Origin: Spirosoma aerolatum
Lineage (GTDB): Bacteria > Bacteroidota > Bacteroidia > Cytophagales > Spirosomataceae
Direction: 5' to 3'
Length of the DNA: 64,000 nt
Assembly: GCF_002056795.1 (NCBI RefSeq)
Contig: NZ_CP020104.1
Location: forward strand, 4,041,001 to 4,105,000
Positions 1 through 8,473 of the stretch are shown piece by piece; position 1 is the first letter of the stretch, and each line of letters begins with the position of its first letter. Below the pieces are notes generated by a model, which saw only the letters and a program-made list of their open reading frames with translations, ran no database searches and was not told the DNA's origin. A program made the position numbers and the translations under genes.

Positions 1-738
1 TGCCTTGGTTGCTATAGGGGTATTGAGAAATAATTGTTCAATCAGTGTATGCTTGCTAATATCTGTAACACTTGCCAGATAAACGAGTGTTGTCCGCAAA
101 AAATTCTCGCCGTCCCGCGTGTCGACATACTCTGTCAGCCAGTAAAATAGCCGGTCTCCACTGGCTAGTAAAAATCGCTCGTTTTGACGATGCTTCAACA
201 ATAAAAGCACAGTTTCCAAAAAGCGACTTTTAAAACTAGCAATCTGGCTATCGGACAACACGGACAAGTCTACCAAATGGTACTGGAACTCTGGAATATA
301 TTGCGGCAGGGGCGGTTGAACTTCAGCAAAGTAATCAATCATTGGTTGGTATTGCCAGCGAGCAGTTCCGTGATAGATTACAATCGGTATTCGTATCTTA
401 GGCGGCCGCTTTTGCTTCCGGTCACCTTCCCAACCGTTCAGCAGGTAGCGCAATAACTGCCAATGCGGGTATTTTTCGCGGTAGCTCTTATGCTCCAGAA
501 GCAGCGCAATTTGAACCGTTGTCTGCCCCTGCCCCTGATATGGACAGTCAAACAATAAATCAGCAAAATGCTCCTGTAAAACCTCGTCCACATACGACCC
601 GTTAGCCAATTCAAGAGCAGCCAGGTCCAGCCGTTCAACCAGTTCCGAAGGCAAGACCTGCTCTAGTAAGGCGGCTGTAATGTCTTTGCGGGAAAAACTT
701 TCCTTAAAAAATTTATCGTGGATATTATCAATTGGCAT
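1..738 (-). CDS. Rpn-family recombination-promoting nuclease / PD-(D/E)XK transposase-like protein (partial)
   Basis: The frame is open from an ATG at 738 to the window edge (246 codons, no stop), so the C-terminus is missing. The N-terminus has the HDKFFK motif at about residues 7-12 typical of Rpn (transposase_31) proteins, and LLEHKS near residue 82 supplies the E-x-K of a PD-(D/E)XK nuclease core. Family members are DNA endonucleases that stimulate RecA-independent recombination; despite the family name they are usually single genes, not transposons. No inverted repeats or other mobile genes are visible beside it. Family call is firm; activity is inferred. Confidence 0.8.
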   Translation of the reverse strand, partial: MPIDNIHDKFFKESFSRKDITAALLEQVLPSELVERLDLAALELANGSYVDEVLQEHFADLLFDCPYQGQGQTTVQIALLLEHKSYREKYPHWQLLRYLLNGWEGDRKQKRPPKIRIPIVIYHGTARWQYQPMIDYFAEVQPPLPQYIPEFQYHLVDLSVLSDSQIASFKSRFLETVLLLLKHRQNERFLLASGDRLFYWLTEYVDTRDGENFLRTTLVYLASVTDISKHTLIEQLFLNTPIATKA

Positions 739-791
739 AGGCTAGGTTACAAACAGAATCGTCGGTAAGATACGTGATTCTGTCAACCTTT

Positions 792-2828
792 TCACCGTAA
801 AAGTTGCCATACGGCAGCTACGCTGGTAACGGGCAATTGACAAGCTCGGTTATAGCAGACATACACAGCTGTGTTTCCGTTGATAGAGCCCCGCTGCTCC
901 AGCAAAGGCAAGGTACTTTTATCGACGGTACCACAAATCACTTTGTTGGGATAAAATTCAGCATCTAGCGCTTCCCGATAGACTTCGGCATCTGGGCCAA
1001 CCACGGCAATTTCAGCCGTAGGTCGGGTACGCATGGCAAATTGAGAAGCCCAATTAGTAAGGTAATCGGCGTTTTGCTGTACTAAAGGCTGCACTCTTCC
1101 CAGCATCTGGTCGGCCCGCTCGACATAAGCTGGTCGTTCCAGCAATAGGCTCAAGGTATAAAGATTTTCGACCATCATCGAATTCGAGGAAGGAATCACA
1201 TTATCGAACAGCTCCTTACGCCGGGCAATGAGTTCTTCGCCATTTTTATCGGTAAAGAAAAACATAGGATCGGGCTCCGTTTCGGCAGTACCGGCATCCG
1301 AAAAATTCGCCAGTACATACTGCATCAATTGATCCGCTTCCATTAGCCAGCTTTCGGTGAATGTGGCCTGATAAAGTGCCAGTAATCCATCGATAACGGC
1401 AGCATAGTCTTCCAGAAAACCTGCCTGCCGGGCACGGCCTAGTTTATAGGTATGCCATAGTCGACCGTTTCGAGTGTCCCGCATTTTTTTGAGCAGAAAA
1501 AACGCCAGCCGGATCGCCAGGGTCAAGAACTCCGGTTCGGCAAAAACCCGGTAAGCAGTCGCCAGCCCCTTCAGCATCAGGCCATTCCACGATGCCAGAA
1601 TTTTATCGTCCAGGCCGGGCCGTATCCGTTCTTCACGTATCCGCCATAAGCGGGTGTGGGTGGCCGCCAGTCGTAATTCCAGATCGGGCAGCGACCAATC
1701 CATTCGCTCCGCAAACGATTCGTCGGTTTCGGTCCGGTGAAGTATGTTACGACCGTGCTCCCAGTTTCCGGCATCGGTCAGGTTATACAATTCTGCAAAC
1801 CAGTCATACTCGTCGCCCAGTAACTCTTTTAATTCGGGTGTCGTAAAGGTGTAAAATTTACCTTCCATCCCTTCGCTATCGGCATCCAGAGCCGAATAGA
1901 AGCCACCTTCTGGGCTCAGAAGTTCACGCTGCGCAAAACTGATAGTCTGATAGACAACATGTCTATAGAGCGGGCTTTTGGTCAGGCTATAGGCTTCAGC
2001 ATACAACGCCAGCAGTTGCCCATTGTCGTACAACATTTTTTCAAAGTGCGGAGCAAACCAATCGCCATCCGTCGAATACCGGGCAAATCCACCGCCAAGC
2101 TGGTCGTATATGCCACCCAGCGCCATTCGATCGAGGGTTAACCGTACCTGATGCAAAGCGGCCTCGTTGCCAGTAGCATCGTAATAGCGCAGCAAAAATC
2201 GCCAGACACTGGGCATTGGAAACTTGGGGGCCCGACGCATCCCGCCTTTCTCATCATCGGCCTTGACAGCGACTTTCCGGTATAGGATTTCCAGCAGCTC
2301 AGGAGAAAAAAGCGGATCGGCCTGTTTCAATCCATACCGCTCGGCATCGGTTAAATTCAGTTCGGTAGCAAAGCCTTCGGCCGATTTGGACAGATCCTCC
2401 CGATGGTCCTGAAACGCCTGTCGAATGCTATCCAGCAGATTGACCCAGTTTCGGGTTGGCAGATATGTAACTCCGTAGAAGGGTTTGGCACCGGGCATCA
2501 GAAAAACATTGAGTGGCCAGCCTCCCTGTACGCCCATTGCCTGCACGGCATCCATATAAATGGCATCGACATCCGGACGCTCTTCCCGATCCACTTTAAT
2601 GCAGACAAAATGCTCGTTCATCACTTGCGCCACCGACTCTTTTTCAAACGACTCGCGCTCCATCACATGGCACCAATGGCAGGCCGAATACCCAATACTG
2701 ACCAGAATTGGTTTATCTTCTTCCAGGGCTTTGGTAAGCGCTTCATCACCCCATGGATACCAATCGACCGGATTGTTGGCATGTTGAAGCAAATAAGGGC
2801 TAGTTTCGTATTGCAGTTGGTTAGGCAT
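792..2828 (-). CDS. DUF255 thioredoxin-domain protein (YyaL/SSP411 family)
   Basis: 678 residues, full length for the family. The N-terminal ~170 residues are a thioredoxin-like domain with CHWCHVM (Cys50, Cys53), and the rest is the (alpha/alpha)6-barrel part resembling N-acylglucosamine 2-epimerase. Members are widespread and cytosolic; their biochemical role is not settled. No signal peptide is present. It starts with ATG at 2828, 38 nt beyond the end of the secreted-protein gene transcribed the same way, so the two may share a transcript. Long antisense frames over it are shadows. Confidence 0.88.
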   Translation of the reverse strand: MPNQLQYETSPYLLQHANNPVDWYPWGDEALTKALEEDKPILVSIGYSACHWCHVMERESFEKESVAQVMNEHFVCIKVDREERPDVDAIYMDAVQAMGVQGGWPLNVFLMPGAKPFYGVTYLPTRNWVNLLDSIRQAFQDHREDLSKSAEGFATELNLTDAERYGLKQADPLFSPELLEILYRKVAVKADDEKGGMRRAPKFPMPSVWRFLLRYYDATGNEAALHQVRLTLDRMALGGIYDQLGGGFARYSTDGDWFAPHFEKMLYDNGQLLALYAEAYSLTKSPLYRHVVYQTISFAQRELLSPEGGFYSALDADSEGMEGKFYTFTTPELKELLGDEYDWFAELYNLTDAGNWEHGRNILHRTETDESFAERMDWSLPDLELRLAATHTRLWRIREERIRPGLDDKILASWNGLMLKGLATAYRVFAEPEFLTLAIRLAFFLLKKMRDTRNGRLWHTYKLGRARQAGFLEDYAAVIDGLLALYQATFTESWLMEADQLMQYVLANFSDAGTAETEPDPMFFFTDKNGEELIARRKELFDNVIPSSNSMMVENLYTLSLLLERPAYVERADQMLGRVQPLVQQNADYLTNWASQFAMRTRPTAEIAVVGPDAEVYREALDAEFYPNKVICGTVDKSTLPLLEQRGSINGNTAVYVCYNRACQLPVTSVAAVWQLLR

Positions 2829-2866
2829 AGTATTGGTAGGTCATTTGCTGCGTAGCAAACGACTAG

Positions 2867-4507
2867 TTAATGTCCATGAATGACAATTTTTTTCGTCTGA
2901 CTTGTACTGGTGTTCTGAATCCGAAGGAAATACAATCCACTAGGCAAATTGGCTACCTTGAGCACTTCCTTAACACTGTTAACCGCCTGTTTAACGATGG
3001 TTTGGCCGTTAGTGTTTACCAGCGTCAGTTCTGTTGACGCAGTAGGCAAGCGCTCAAACGAGACGGTCAGATCGGCCTGTGCCGGATTTGGCGATACTGA
3101 AAAAGAAGGCAACGTAGGTTCGACGCCCGTGATTGCCCCCAGATCGAAACGACACAAATACACCTCACGTCCGGTCAATTCAATGGTTTGGCGCCAGGAT
3201 TTGTAGTTAACCGTCAGACTCGTTTTAGCCCCATCGGCAGCGTATGGATTCTGAGCCGCTATCAGGATTTGATTCCCTTTAACGACTCCCCGCCAAACGG
3301 GCAGTTGTTTATCCATCAGATCGCGGGCGGGTGTCTCGATCACCAATTCATACGTGCCCTGAAACATGTCGGCAAAACGCGACAGCCGGTAAAGTCCATG
3401 AACAAAATGCTCATAGGCCGCGTAGGTATCGGTACGGGTCGATGCAAAAGTTGGATTTTCCCAAAGCCATAAACCAGCCGCCCCGGAAAAGAACGGGAAG
3501 ATGGCAGTCGCTTCGGCCATAAAAGGCTGGATAAACTGAAAGGGCGTATTGGAGCTATCATGATACCGCATCCATACCCAGGGTACTACGGGTTTCGTGC
3601 TCCAGGCCCGGTTTACTTCTACCTGAAACAGTAGATACGCCAAATAATCCTGCGCAAACGGATTGGGGTAATCGTAATAATAATAGGCTGAAGGGGCAAG
3701 AGCGTCCAGTTGGTCATAATACGGCCCGCCAATGCGGCTAAGCGTTGAATCCTGTACCATGTAGTTGGTCAGACTCAGATTCGTTTTCCAGTCCGTCCAA
3801 CTAAACGTGGGCACATTCACATAGGTGTTCAGAACGGGCGTATCGGCATAACTGGTTACACTGATACCCGTCAGGTCGGCATGCTGGCGAACATACCGAG
3901 CACTCTCGGCATACAGGTTTCGCATTGCCTTTTTATACGCTGCAATAAAATCAGCATCCGAAAGGGTACGGTATGTAGCAGGAACGCGGGTATCGGTTTT
4001 AAGCCGTAGTATCCGGGCGTCGGTTTCCTGAAATCGCTCAATGTCCAATGCTAACCGGCTAACCGGAAGGATGTACAAACCGGCCGCGTTTTTCCGCCCA
4101 CCCGACAACCCCGACAGATAGGCATCCCACTTGGCCCGGTAGGCCGTCAGATCATTCCCCCAGGGGCTTTCAATCGTTTCCCAGGGTTGGTTCAGTCCCG
4201 TTGCCACACCATAATAAACCGTAGCCCGTTGGGGAGGCTTCACCAATGAGCCATATTCCGAATCCTTCACATCGACCAGATGACTAAATCCGTGCCGCAA
4301 AGGACTGGCCTGAGTATCGGCAAATCGGGGGCCACCGTAAATAATCGGAAACGGGAGACTGAAGTCTGGAAATTTACTCCATTCGATCAGATTTGACTGG
4401 CTTACGGGGGTAAACGTCAGCCGATCGGCACACAGTTGCTGGGCCATTAGCCGGGCTTGTGCTGTTAGCCAGAATACGATCAGAAAAAAACCAAATGGAA
4501 GCCGCAT
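2867..4507 (-). CDS. secreted protein of unknown function with T9SS C-terminal sorting domain
   Basis: 546 residues from an ATG at 4507; a TTG 18 nt upstream is less likely because a promoter-like box covers it. Residues 1-23 form a signal peptide ending near LMAQ. The last ~80 residues carry the SVSPNPAQ...LPSGLYFLRI pattern of the type IX secretion (Por) type A sorting domain, so the protein should cross the outer membrane through PorSS. The central ~440 residues are rich in Trp and Tyr and look like an enzyme fold, perhaps a TIM barrel glycan hydrolase, but I recognise no catalytic signature and assign no reaction. Confidence 0.8.
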   Translation of the reverse strand: MRLPFGFFLIVFWLTAQARLMAQQLCADRLTFTPVSQSNLIEWSKFPDFSLPFPIIYGGPRFADTQASPLRHGFSHLVDVKDSEYGSLVKPPQRATVYYGVATGLNQPWETIESPWGNDLTAYRAKWDAYLSGLSGGRKNAAGLYILPVSRLALDIERFQETDARILRLKTDTRVPATYRTLSDADFIAAYKKAMRNLYAESARYVRQHADLTGISVTSYADTPVLNTYVNVPTFSWTDWKTNLSLTNYMVQDSTLSRIGGPYYDQLDALAPSAYYYYDYPNPFAQDYLAYLLFQVEVNRAWSTKPVVPWVWMRYHDSSNTPFQFIQPFMAEATAIFPFFSGAAGLWLWENPTFASTRTDTYAAYEHFVHGLYRLSRFADMFQGTYELVIETPARDLMDKQLPVWRGVVKGNQILIAAQNPYAADGAKTSLTVNYKSWRQTIELTGREVYLCRFDLGAITGVEPTLPSFSVSPNPAQADLTVSFERLPTASTELTLVNTNGQTIVKQAVNSVKEVLKVANLPSGLYFLRIQNTSTSQTKKIVIHGH

Positions 4508-4522
4508 CGCTTGAAATTTGGG

Positions 4523-4549
4523 CAAAACTACAGAATTTTAAGGGCGCAA
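4523..4549 (-). promoter_or_regulatory. possible promoter of the T9SS protein gene
   Basis: On the minus strand there is TAGTTTTG (4530-4523), a match to the Bacteroidota -7 box TAnnTTTG, with TTG at 4549-4547, 16 nt upstream. The implied start of transcription lies just ahead of the ATG at 4507. Spacing is a little short, so this is tentative. Confidence 0.35.
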
Positions 4550-4626
4550 CGTGTCCCGGTTCATAAACGATACGTCAGCAATTCCCGTTATTAGTCCGAA
4601 ACAATCCGACAAATCAATCCGATCGA

Positions 4627-5088
4627 ATGAAGCATACAACCCGATTTCTCCTCGTGTTTACAGTTCTTTTAGGCGCTGTAGCAGGTTGCAAAAAAGACGA
4701 TGGTACCACGCCCGTTGTCACAACAGCTTCACAAACCGATCTGTTGATTGCCAACAACTGGCGAACAGTACGGGTAACCGACACAAATAGTCAGGAAATC
4801 AACAAAAGTCGTCTGAATCTGGCGACTCAAATATTGTATGACCTGAACATGCAATTTCGGAACAACGGTACCGTACGGGCCCTCGATCCCAAGCAATCGA
4901 ATCTGGTCATCAACAACGGCACCTGGAAACTGGCCACCGATAACAAGTCGATCGATGTAGTAGTAACGGGTTTTAGTGGAAACTTCCCCATCGTCCAGCT
5001 TACAAAAAATAAACTCATCCTTCGCCAGCGGGCTCCCGTCGATGGGAAAGACGCCGACATCAACCTGGAGTTTGACCCTTCCATTTAA
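4627..5088 (+). CDS. small lipoprotein, lipocalin-like, unknown function
   Basis: 153 residues. A hydrophobic signal ends in the lipobox GAVAGC, so Cys21 is the lipidated residue. The mature part alternates short strands (NNWRTVRV, NNGTWKLA, LTKNKLILRQ), as in lipocalin-like domains common in Bacteroidota lipoproteins. It is divergent from the T9SS gene. The stop codon lies 2 nt before a 31-bp hairpin repeat. No ligand can be named. Confidence 0.72.
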   Translation: MKHTTRFLLVFTVLLGAVAGCKKDDGTTPVVTTASQTDLLIANNWRTVRVTDTNSQEINKSRLNLATQILYDLNMQFRNNGTVRALDPKQSNLVINNGTWKLATDNKSIDVVVTGFSGNFPIVQLTKNKLILRQRAPVDGKDADINLEFDPSI

Positions 5089-5090
5089 TG

Positions 5091-5167
5091 GAGCGAAAGC
5101 GTGAATGAGTGAAAGAGCGAAGCCGTCCGGCAGGTTTTCGCTCTTTCACTCATTCACGCTTTCGCTC
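5091..5167. repeat. family A hairpin repeat (copy 1), perfect 31-bp arms
   Basis: Arms 5091-5121 and 5137-5167 are exact reverse complements around a 15-nt loop. The arm is built from words such as GAGCGAAAG and GAGTGAAAG. The left arm starts 2 nt after the lipoprotein stop and the right arm ends 9 nt before the hydrolase ATG (5177). The 31-bp core is identical to the arms at 6024-6109. Confidence 0.93.
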
Positions 5168-5176
5168 TTTCATACT

Positions 5177-6049
5177 ATGAAATTCGAAACCGAACCTGGC
5201 TTTTACATCGCGGCTGATGTATATGGAGACCCAGCGAATCCACCCGTTTTGCTCCTTCATGGCGGTGGACAGACCCGGCACTCCTGGGGCGACACGGCTC
5301 AATGGCTGGCCGATGCAGGTTTCTATGCCCTTGCACTCGACGCACGGGGTCACGGTGACAGCGACTGGTCGGCAGAGGGACACTATGGTATTGAGTATCT
5401 GGCGGCTGACCTGCGGGCTGTCATTGCTCAGCTCGATCAAAAACCGGCTATCGTTGGAGCCTCTATGGGTGGCATGACTGCCCTGATTGCCGAAGGCGAA
5501 CGTCCGCCCGGTAGTGCATCCATCTGCAAAGCGGTTGTCCTTGTCGATATTGCCCCACGCACGGAGCAGAAGGGTATTGAGCGAATCTTTGCGTTTATGA
5601 GTAGTAACCTTGACGGCTTTGCCAGCCTGGATGAAGCTGCCGAAGCCGTAGCGGCTTACCTCCCCCATCGGCCCCGCCCTGCCGATCATAGCCGTTTGGA
5701 GAAAAACCTGCGTTTACGCAAAAGCCCGACTGGCGAATGGCGTTACTACTGGCACTGGGACCCAAACATGCTGGCCCTCTGGAAGCAAAACTCAAGCCCT
5801 GATCAAAAAACGCAGAACGAAGAACGCCTATACCAGGCTGCTCATAAGCTCACTGTTCCCACACTCATCGTCCGAGGTGGTATGAGCGATGTAGTGAGCG
5901 AAAAAATAATGGCCGAATTTCTGGATTCTGTACCGCACGTTCAGAGTGTCAACGTTGCCGAAGCGGGTCATATGGTCGCTGGCGACTCAAATCATGCCTT
6001 CACGAAGGCAGTTGTAAATTTTTTAAAGAGCGAAAGCGTGAATGAGTGA
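5177..6049 (+). CDS. alpha/beta hydrolase
   Basis: 290 residues from ATG 5177. An in-frame ATG at 5105 would add 24 residues, but these are a translation of the hairpin repeat and are rejected. It has the alpha/beta hydrolase fold: HGGG oxyanion region near residue 28, nucleophile elbow GASMGG with Ser96, a DARGHG motif, an acid in the RGGMSD segment and His in EAGHMV. No signal peptide, so cytosolic. Substrate is not predictable; epoxide hydrolases, dehalogenases and esterases all share the fold. The last residues (SESVNE) and the stop are encoded by the arm of the next hairpin. Confidence 0.86.
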   Translation: MKFETEPGFYIAADVYGDPANPPVLLLHGGGQTRHSWGDTAQWLADAGFYALALDARGHGDSDWSAEGHYGIEYLAADLRAVIAQLDQKPAIVGASMGGMTALIAEGERPPGSASICKAVVLVDIAPRTEQKGIERIFAFMSSNLDGFASLDEAAEAVAAYLPHRPRPADHSRLEKNLRLRKSPTGEWRYYWHWDPNMLALWKQNSSPDQKTQNEERLYQAAHKLTVPTLIVRGGMSDVVSEKIMAEFLDSVPHVQSVNVAEAGHMVAGDSNHAFTKAVVNFLKSESVNE

Positions 6050-6109
6050 AAGAGCGAATTACCTTCGATAAACTTTCGCTCTTTCACTCATTCACGCTTT
6101 CGCTCTTTA
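6024..6109. repeat. family A hairpin repeat (copy 2), perfect 35-bp arms
   Basis: Arms 6024-6058 and 6075-6109 are exact reverse complements around a 16-nt loop; the inner 31 bp match copy 1 exactly. The left arm encodes the end and stop codon of the hydrolase gene. The last base of the right arm is the A of the transporter start codon. Confidence 0.93.
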
Positions 6110-7425
6110 TGTCTAAAAATATCCCCCGTATCCTCACTGCCTGGACGTTTTACGACTGGGCCAATTCAGTGCATTCGCTGGTCATCGTATCCAGTATTTT
6201 TCCAGTTTATTTCTCAGCAACGGCGCTCAACGAAACAGGTGGCCCGGTGATTAATTTTCTGGGTATCTCTATCAAAAACTCGGTCCTTTTTTCCTACACC
6301 ATCTCGGCCGCTTTTCTGTTTACGGCACTCCTTTCACCTATCTGCACCGCCGTTGCCGATTATAGCGGGCGAAAAAAAGCATTCATGAAAGTGTTTTGCT
6401 ATACAGGAGCCATCAGCTGCAGCCTTTTGTATTTTTTTGTTCGGGAAACCACTACGTTTGCCGTTATCTGCTTCTGGCTCAGCCTGATTGGCTGGAGTGG
6501 CAGTATTGTGTTCTATAATTCCTACCTGCCCGATATTGCCAGTGAAGACCAATATGACCGGGTCAGCGCCCGTGGTTTTTCGATGGGGTATCTGGGCAGC
6601 GTACTGCTGATGATTTTAAACCTGCTGGTCATCCTGAAACGCGAGTGGTTTGGTAATATTTCCGAAGCGATGGCTTCCCGGATCGCCTTCCTGACGGTTG
6701 GCTTGTGGTGGATCGGCTTTGCTCAGATCCCGTTCAGCCGATTGCCCGATGGAACCCGAAAAGCCGTTGGAAAAACTGGAAATTACCTGCTAAATGGCTT
6801 TAAAGAACTACGCCATGTATGGGCCGAACTCCAGGGATTACCGTTAGCTAAACGCTTCCTCGTATCGTTTTTTGTGTATAACATGGCTGTTCAGACCGTC
6901 ATGTACGTAGCGACGATTTTCGGGAGCGACGAGCTGAAATTACCCGGTCAAAGCCTGATTATTACCATTCTGCTCATTCAGTTGGTTGCCATTCCGGGCG
7001 CTTACGGCTTTTCGCGGCTTTCCGAACGAATCGGAAACACCTACTCCCTCATGACCGCCGTTGTCATCTGGATTGGGATTTGCGCGGCCGCCTATTTCGT
7101 TCAGACTGAATCGCAGTTTTTTATTCTGGCGGGTGTTGTTGGACTAGTGATGGGTGGAATTCAGTCACTATCACGGTCAACCTATTCCAAACTCATCCCG
7201 GCCACTACCGATACCGCTTCGTATTTCAGTTTCTACGACGTGACAGAGAAAACCTCTATCGTATTTGGTACGCTGGTGTATGGACTGATCGAGCAGCTAA
7301 CGGGTAGTATGCGAAACAGCGTATTGGCGCTGCTGGTGCTGTTTGTGGTTGGGTTTATGCTTTTGTGGCGGATTCCATCACAAAAAATTTACCATGCCCA
7401 TTTGGAAACAGAAGAAGTTTTGTAA
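6109..7425 (+). CDS. MFS transporter, UMF1 (Atg22-like) family
   Basis: 438 residues from ATG 6109; the 21-residue extension from 6046 is translated hairpin and is rejected. The N-terminus WTFYDWANS is typical of the UMF1/Atg22-like major facilitator branch. About 12 hydrophobic segments follow, with the loop DYSGRKKAFMK after TM2-3 and GIQSLSRSTYSKLIP in the second half, both hallmarks of this group. Yeast Atg22 exports amino acids from the vacuole; the bacterial substrates are unknown. The TAA stop forms part of the tRNA-Val promoter. Confidence 0.88.
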   Translation: MSKNIPRILTAWTFYDWANSVHSLVIVSSIFPVYFSATALNETGGPVINFLGISIKNSVLFSYTISAAFLFTALLSPICTAVADYSGRKKAFMKVFCYTGAISCSLLYFFVRETTTFAVICFWLSLIGWSGSIVFYNSYLPDIASEDQYDRVSARGFSMGYLGSVLLMILNLLVILKREWFGNISEAMASRIAFLTVGLWWIGFAQIPFSRLPDGTRKAVGKTGNYLLNGFKELRHVWAELQGLPLAKRFLVSFFVYNMAVQTVMYVATIFGSDELKLPGQSLIITILLIQLVAIPGAYGFSRLSERIGNTYSLMTAVVIWIGICAAAYFVQTESQFFILAGVVGLVMGGIQSLSRSTYSKLIPATTDTASYFSFYDVTEKTSIVFGTLVYGLIEQLTGSMRNSVLALLVLFVVGFMLLWRIPSQKIYHAHLETEEVL

Positions 7426-7430
7426 GTTTG
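7402..7430 (+). promoter_or_regulatory. promoter of tRNA-Val
   Basis: TTG at 7402-7404 and TAAGTTTG at 7423-7430 are separated by 18 nt and match the Bacteroidota -33/-7 consensus (TTG, TAnnTTTG). The first three bases of the -7 box are the TAA stop of the transporter. The tRNA starts 20 nt downstream of the box. Confidence 0.7.
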
Positions 7431-7449
7431 CAACCCCGAAAGGGAGCAA

Positions 7450-7524
7450 AGGAGGTTAGCTCAGTTGGTTCAGAGCGCTGCTTTGACAGAGCAGAGGTCA
7501 GCGGTTCGAGCCCGCTACTTCCTA
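7450..7524 (+). tRNA. tRNA-Val (anticodon GAC)
   Basis: Folds as a full cloverleaf: acceptor AGGAGGT with ACTTCCT (one G-T pair), D stem GCTC/GAGC, anticodon stem CTGCT/AGCAG with loop TTGACAG giving anticodon GAC, T arm AGCGG/CCGCT with loop TTCGAGC. The discriminator is A and CCA is not encoded. Confidence 0.95.
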
Positions 7525-7529
7525 CCGAT

Positions 7530-7575
7530 AAAAAGAGGCATCAATCAGTCTAAACGCTGGAATGCCTCTTTTTTT
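7530..7575 (+). terminator. terminator after tRNA-Val
   Basis: Perfect 11-bp stem (7530-7540 with 7563-7573, GAGGCA/TGCCTC core flanked by A and T runs) followed by U residues: a rho-independent terminator 5 nt after the tRNA. Confidence 0.8.
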
Positions 7576-7613
7576 ATTGCCCATAGATTATCGAAAATCC
7601 ATTACCTTTCTGC

Positions 7614-8432
7614 ATGCAACACCTGGAATTTGAACCACCCGAAGCGCTACGGGATACCATAAAGTGCTTTTGGTACAATCAACGAGACTTTGGCGAGCAA
7701 CTGTCGGGGTTCAAGGTCGTACCAGATGGCTATGCTGAAATCATCTTTCACTTCGGAAGCGGCTGTAGTATTTCGAGCAATGGGCACTTGCAGCCCTTGG
7801 CGTCACCGTTTATGGTGGGGCTGCTCAATCAGCCTGCTGTTTTCTACGCAAAAAATCGGTTGGAAATCCTGGCAATCCGGTGCTTTCCCTGGACTGTGTT
7901 TGATTTACTTGGCCTGCCTGCTGGTAAAGATGGCGTACGAATGTTTGAGCACCCTATTGCTCAGCTTCACCCATCGCTGGCAGCGTTGATTCACGCTGGC
8001 AAGGTCATGAATGCGTTGGATCAGCTAACGCAGTTTTTTCTGAATACCCGAATGGCAATTGCTACTGATCGTATGGTTGCCAAAGCGGGATCAGCGATGC
8101 GAGCGGCCAACGGCACGCTACCAGTGAGTCAGGTGGCCGAAGCAGCACATGCAACCGTTCGGACGTTGGAACGGAAGTTCAAACAATCATCGGGCTATGC
8201 AGTCAAAGACGTGTCGGGGCTTATTCGTTTCGAGCAGGTCCGCAATCAGTTATGGCTCGATCCAGAAGTTAACCTGGCTGGTCTAGCCTATGAGCTGGGG
8301 TATACGGACCAATCTCATTTAAGCCGTGAATTCAAACGCTATAGTGGAACGACCCCAGCAGCTTTCGCCCGAAAAGCCCGGCAAGACAAACAAGCTGTAA
8401 ACGGTGATTTTGTCGCGTTTATACAAGCCTGA
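7614..8432 (+). CDS. AraC-family transcriptional regulator (DUF6597-type N-terminus)
   Basis: 272 residues. The N-terminal ~150 residues match the DUF6597 sensor half (KCFWYN, VPDGYAEIIFHFG). The C-terminal ~100 residues carry the two AraC helix-turn-helix units, with VRTLERKFKQSSG and LAYELGYTDQSHLSREFKRY followed by the family ending GTTPAAF. It lies 41 nt ahead of the FAD monooxygenase gene on the same strand, so it may control that gene or be co-transcribed. The inducer is not predictable. Confidence 0.88.
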   Translation: MQHLEFEPPEALRDTIKCFWYNQRDFGEQLSGFKVVPDGYAEIIFHFGSGCSISSNGHLQPLASPFMVGLLNQPAVFYAKNRLEILAIRCFPWTVFDLLGLPAGKDGVRMFEHPIAQLHPSLAALIHAGKVMNALDQLTQFFLNTRMAIATDRMVAKAGSAMRAANGTLPVSQVAEAAHATVRTLERKFKQSSGYAVKDVSGLIRFEQVRNQLWLDPEVNLAGLAYELGYTDQSHLSREFKRYSGTTPAAFARKARQDKQAVNGDFVAFIQA

Positions 8433-8473
8433 CATACGAGCAGACCTGAATTTTGTGCTGTCAAACACGCTCG

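Noticed and set aside
1..738. Transposon insertion at the left edge
   Set aside because: Rpn proteins carry a transposase-like name, but no inverted repeats, target duplication or helper gene is visible.
5105..5176. N-terminal extension of the alpha/beta hydrolase
   Set aside because: Encoded by the family A hairpin; the same peptide appears before the unrelated transporter gene.
7365..7662. Short plus-strand frames over tRNA-Val
   Set aside because: They read through the tRNA and its terminator.
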